From the NCBI RefSeq assembly GCF_900091625.1, contig NZ_FMIC01000002.1, forward strand, positions 1,426,001 to 1,490,000: 64,000 nt of DNA. Reading direction: 5' to 3'. Under the pieces are notes generated by a model. The model saw nothing but the letters and a program-made list of their open reading frames with translations. It was not told the DNA's origin and made no database searches. The position numbers were made by a program, and so were the translations under genes. How positions within the stretch are numbered: position 1 is the stretch's first letter; every line of letters starts with the position of its first letter. Positions 61,103-64,000 of this stretch are shown piece by piece. The DNA is from Micromonospora peucetia. GTDB lineage: Bacteria > Actinomycetota > Actinomycetes > Mycobacteriales > Micromonosporaceae.

Positions 61103-61189
61103 GCCGCACTCCCCCGCTGACCTGCGCGAAAGCGGCGGTCCGGCAAACTGCGCGGGAACCAACGACCTGTCCGGGCCGACTACCGGTAC

Positions 61190-61945
61190 ATGGGGTGTGA
61201 GCAGTGGCGTGAGGTGCTGTCGGCGCAGTTGGACGGGGAGGAGACCACCGCCGAGCGGACGGCGGTGGCGGCCCACCTGGCCGGCTGCGGCGGCTGCCGG
61301 ACGTGGTACGACCAGGCCGCGGCGGTGACCCGTCGGGCCCGACTGTCGGTCGCCGTCACCGGTGCCGACCTCACCGACGTCATCCTCGACGCCCTGCCCA
61401 CGCCGGCTCCACGCCGCCGGCGGGAGCGGGTCGCGCTCACCCTGCGGGCGGCGCTGGGTCTGATCGGGGCGTTGCAACTCGTACTGGGGCTGGCACAGGT
61501 CGGACGCGGCACGGCGGGCGCACACGGGCACGCGGCGACCGGCGCGCTGGCCTCCGGGCACCTGTGGCACGAGTCAGCGGCGTGGAACGTCGCCGTGGGC
61601 GCGGGCTTCCTGTTCGTCGCGGCCCGGCGCACACCCCCGACCGGGCTGGTGCCGATGTTGAGCGCCTTCGTCGGCATGCTCGCCCTGCTGTCGGTCAACG
61701 ACCTGCTGACCGGCCAGGTGGACGCCACCCGGCTGGTCAGCCACGGCTTCCTGCTCGTGGGCTACCTCATCGTCGTCGCCCTGTCCCGCCGGAGGGCGCA
61801 CCCCGACAGCCCGGTACGGCGCAGCCGTCCGGACGAACCCCGCTGGAGCCTTCCCGCCGACGAACCCGCGGAGTCGCCGGGGCTGCGGCTGCTCCCGGCT
61901 CCGCATCCCGGCTCCGCGCGTGTCTCCGACCGTCGCGCGGCCTGA
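61190..61945 (+). CDS. Zinc-finger anti-sigma-type membrane protein
   Basis: This 251-residue protein has an N-terminal ZAS-like HxxxCxxC site (HLAGCGGCRTWYD) followed by five or so membrane helices and a Pro/Arg-rich cytoplasmic tail. The first 45 residues resemble anti-sigma zinc-binding domains; the rest is more like DUF2275-type membrane proteins. It is the probable antagonist of the preceding ECF factor. The ribosome site before ATG 61190 is weak. Confidence 0.8.
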   Translation: MGCEQWREVLSAQLDGEETTAERTAVAAHLAGCGGCRTWYDQAAAVTRRARLSVAVTGADLTDVILDALPTPAPRRRRERVALTLRAALGLIGALQLVLGLAQVGRGTAGAHGHAATGALASGHLWHESAAWNVAVGAGFLFVAARRTPPTGLVPMLSAFVGMLALLSVNDLLTGQVDATRLVSHGFLLVGYLIVVALSRRRAHPDSPVRRSRPDEPRWSLPADEPAESPGLRLLPAPHPGSARVSDRRAA

Positions 61946-62103
61946 CTCGGCGGAGCCGCCCGACGGCGGGGCGGATCGCTCGGAAGGCGCCCACAGTCGC
62001 CGGCCAGAGGTACCCGTCCGGGCCGGAACCTCCCCGGCCAGCCTGCCGACCAACCGGACGTCACATGACCAGTCACCACCAACAACCAGGAGAAACACCA
62101 GAC

Positions 62104-62742
62104 ATGCACACCCGGTCCCGCCGCCCGACCGCTGCGGCCCTCGTCGCCGCCGCGCTGGCCGCCGCCGCGCTGCTGCTCGTACCGGCGACCCCCGCCGCCG
62201 CGCACAACACGCTGCGGGCCGCCAGCCCCGCCGACGGCGCCCACCTGACGACGCCGCCGACGCGGATCACGCTGGAGTTCGCGCAGCGGCTCGACCCGAC
62301 CTTCACCACCATCGCGCTGACCGACGCGGTTGGGCGGAAGATCCCCACCGGTGCGCCAGCCGTCGACGGGACGAAGGGCACGGTGACGATCGACGAGGCG
62401 CTGGGCGAGGACACCTACACCGTCGCCTTCCGGATCGTCTCCGCTGACGGACATCCCGTGCAGGGGTCGTACCGGTTCACGGTCGCCGGCGGCGTCGGCG
62501 CCGCTCCCGGAGCGACCGGAGCGAGCAGCGCCCCGCAGACCGGCGGGGCACCCGTCTCGTCGGGTGGCCCCACCGCCACCGCTGCCGCGACCGACTCCGG
62601 CGCCGCTCCCTCGACCGCCGCTGCGGCGACCGGCTCGGGCGGCTTCGGGGCGGGCGCCGCCGCGCTCGTGGCCGCCGGGGTCCTGGTCGCCGTCGTCGGC
62701 GGGGCAGCGCTACTGCTGCGCCGACGCCGCGAGACCGCCTGA
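62104..62742 (+). CDS. copC: CopC-family copper-binding protein
   Basis: This 212-residue protein has a signal peptide ending ATPAAAH, so that mature His1 in HNTLRAASPADGA gives the CopC copper-coordinating N-terminus; the later SADGHPVQGSYRF holds the second His. A Ser/Ala/Thr-rich linker and a C-terminal membrane helix (AALVAAGVLVAVVGGAALLL) with RRRR anchor it. AGGAG lies 11 nt upstream of ATG 62104; an in-frame ATG at 62065 is less likely. Confidence 0.9.
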   Translation: MHTRSRRPTAAALVAAALAAAALLLVPATPAAAHNTLRAASPADGAHLTTPPTRITLEFAQRLDPTFTTIALTDAVGRKIPTGAPAVDGTKGTVTIDEALGEDTYTVAFRIVSADGHPVQGSYRFTVAGGVGAAPGATGASSAPQTGGAPVSSGGPTATAAATDSGAAPSTAAAATGSGGFGAGAAALVAAGVLVAVVGGAALLLRRRRETA

Positions 62743-62872
62743 CGGGCCAGCACCCCTACCTCCTGACGGGGACCGCCCGGCCTCGACGCCCCGGCCCGTG
62801 TCAACGGCAGGACGTCCACCGCTACCCCTCCTCCCGCACCGCCGCCCTCCTCGTACACCAAGGGACACCGAC

Positions 62873-64000
62873 GTGCCAGACACCACTTCCCGCCCTGCCC
62901 ACCCCGCCCCGGGTCCGGACGCCGACTCCGGGGCGGAGACGGCGGTGGGTGATTCCGGACCGGTCGCGGACCCGGCCGGCGCCGGCGTCCGTCCCGACGT
63001 CCGGGGTCGTGGCGGGTGGCTCCTGCCCGTCGCGGCCGTGGCGTCGGCGGTGGCTGTTCTCCTGCTCGGCCTGCGTGTTGGCGGAGCGCTCGCGGTCGCG
63101 ATCCCCGGGCTGCCGGACCCGGGGCCGGTCACGGCGTGGGCGCTACCCGTGGTCCGACTGCTCGCCGACGGCCTCGCCACCCTGACGGTCGGGCTGGTGG
63201 TGACGGCGGCGTTCCTGCTACCCGGCGACGGGCGGAGCGTCTCCCCGTACGGCTGGCTGCTGCTGCGCCGCGCGGGCGCGGTGGCCGCGGGCTGGGCGGT
63301 GGCGGCGGTGGCGCTGATCGTGCTGACGGTCTCGGACCTGCTCGGCATCCCCGTGGGCAGACTCGGCATCGCCACGGTGGTCAGCTTCGCCTCCTCGATC
63401 GCACAGGGGCAGGCGCTGCTGCTCCAGGCGGGGCTGGCGCTGCTCGTGGCGGTACTGGCCCGGGTCGGGGTGTCGCGTGGGCTCGCCGCCGTGGCCGCGT
63501 TGGTCGCGCTGGTCGGGGTGCTGCCGCCGGCGTTCACCGGGCACGCCGCCGGGGCGGGCAACCACCAGATCGCGGTGTCCAGCCTCGCCCTGCACGTGCT
63601 GGCCGCCGCCCTCTGGGTCGGCGGGCTGGTGGCGCTGCTGATGATCCGCCGCAGCCGGCAACTGGCCGACGCCGCCGACCGGTACAGCCGCCTCGCCCTG
63701 GGCTGTTTCGTGGCCGTCGCGGTCAGCGGGACGGCCAACGCCGCCGTACGCCTCGGCGCCGTGGCCGAGCTCTGGCAGTCCCGGTACGGCTGGCTGGTCC
63801 TCGGCAAGCTCTTCGCCCTGGCGGCCCTGGGTGCCCTCGGCGCCGTGCACCGGTCGCGGACCCTGCCGGCCCTGCGAGCCGGCCGACGCGGCGCGTTCGC
63901 CCGGCTGGCCGCAGGGGAACTGGTCGTGTTCGCCGCCACCGTCGGGCTGGCGGTGGCATTGTCCCGCAGCCCCACCCCGGTGACGCAGAACCCGCTGGAC
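62873..64000 (+). CDS. copD: CopD-family copper resistance membrane protein (3' end missing)
   Basis: The frame from GTG 62873 is open to the window edge (376 codons). After a 50-residue acidic N-terminus, multiple membrane helices follow the CopD layout, with the conserved FTGHAAGAGNHQIAVSSLAL and HVLAAALWVGGLVALL His-containing helices. AGGGA lies 8 nt upstream of the GTG. It follows CopC by 130 bp; together they bind and import or exchange copper at the membrane. The visible part has no premature stop. Confidence 0.88.
   Translation, partial: MPDTTSRPAHPAPGPDADSGAETAVGDSGPVADPAGAGVRPDVRGRGGWLLPVAAVASAVAVLLLGLRVGGALAVAIPGLPDPGPVTAWALPVVRLLADGLATLTVGLVVTAAFLLPGDGRSVSPYGWLLLRRAGAVAAGWAVAAVALIVLTVSDLLGIPVGRLGIATVVSFASSIAQGQALLLQAGLALLVAVLARVGVSRGLAAVAALVALVGVLPPAFTGHAAGAGNHQIAVSSLALHVLAAALWVGGLVALLMIRRSRQLADAADRYSRLALGCFVAVAVSGTANAAVRLGAVAELWQSRYGWLVLGKLFALAALGALGAVHRSRTLPALRAGRRGAFARLAAGELVVFAATVGLAVALSRSPTPVTQNPLD

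Noticed and set aside
1..64000. CRISPR arrays, rRNA genes and replication origins
   Set aside because: I looked for regularly spaced repeats, rRNA-like conserved segments and origin features and found none; the only short tandem repeat is the 25-bp one at 58671-58738.

Overview
This is high-GC actinomycete DNA. The ParB-type StrR-like regulator, DUF4193 protein, SigE-family sigma factor, fused MrpA/B antiporter, intergenic repeats and TTA codons confined to a few biosynthetic genes all suggest a Micromonosporaceae member (Micromonospora or a close relative). The family assignment is an inference from gene content and not a sequence match. The window contains the end of one biosynthetic cassette, a relic-rich stretch around a tRNA gene, a complete-looking hybrid NRPS-PKS gene cluster, and a conserved right flank.

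Region 1 (1-3.8 kb): the right end of a biosynthetic cassette read rightwards. It holds a non-haem Fe(II)/2-oxoglutarate oxygenase (cut by the window edge), an argininosuccinate-synthase-like enzyme, a formyltransferase, a VOC-fold protein and a flavin reductase, ending at a strong hairpin. The rest lies upstream of this window. Region 2 (3.8-11.6 kb): two exported proteins, the C-terminal stub of an aminoglycoside-adenylyltransferase-like gene, the C-terminal stub of a tyrosine recombinase, tRNA-Arg(CCT), an orphan 577-residue protein with a PH-like tail, three small conserved-looking genes and a pair of ~80-bp imperfect repeats. The recombinase stub beside the 3' end of the tRNA looks like the scar of an integrated element.

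Region 3 (11.6-47.5 kb): the NRPS-PKS cluster. The left arm has a radical-SAM enzyme with a cobalamin-type N-terminal domain, a Gfo/Idh/MocA oxidoreductase, an Ldh2-type dehydrogenase and a StrR-like activator. The middle has a PCP-C protein followed by the wreck of a second PCP, a histidine phosphatase, a C-PCP protein, two Cys-nucleophile alpha/beta-hydrolases flanking a Nudix hydrolase, an ABC-2 exporter (ATPase plus two permeases), a FemAB/GNAT-like transferase with its own free carrier protein, and an A-PCP-C-A-PCP synthetase. The right arm has a quinone-oxidoreductase-type enzyme, a stand-alone LanB-type dehydratase N domain, a KS-AT-KR-DH-ACP polyketide synthase, a Ser-less-ACP/thioesterase, an F420-type LLM oxidoreductase and a C-A-PCP synthetase whose adenylation code reads as glycine. 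Most likely A-PCP-C-A-PCP starts the chain, the PKS adds one malonate-derived unit (possibly fully reduced with the quinone-oxidoreductase as a trans enoyl reductase), and the C-A-PCP module adds glycine. The free C, PCP and hydrolase proteins would make or attach a side group. The order of these steps is inference.

Region 4 (47.5-64 kb): a SigE-family sigma factor with a membrane partner, a secreted trypsin-fold protease, an Mrp-type Na+/H+ antiporter operon with five consecutive 4-bp overlaps and a TrkA-C regulator, a PP2C-like membrane protein, a YtcJ-type amidohydrolase, and an ECF sigma/zinc-finger anti-sigma pair followed by CopC and CopD copper genes (CopD is cut by the right edge).

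The most unusual content is in region 3: a LanB-type (tRNA-dependent) domain and a FemAB-like transferase inside an NRPS-PKS cluster with no RiPP precursor, three hydrolases with Cys in place of the usual Ser nucleophile, condensation domains with altered HHxxxDG motifs, and a PKS with KR ahead of DH.
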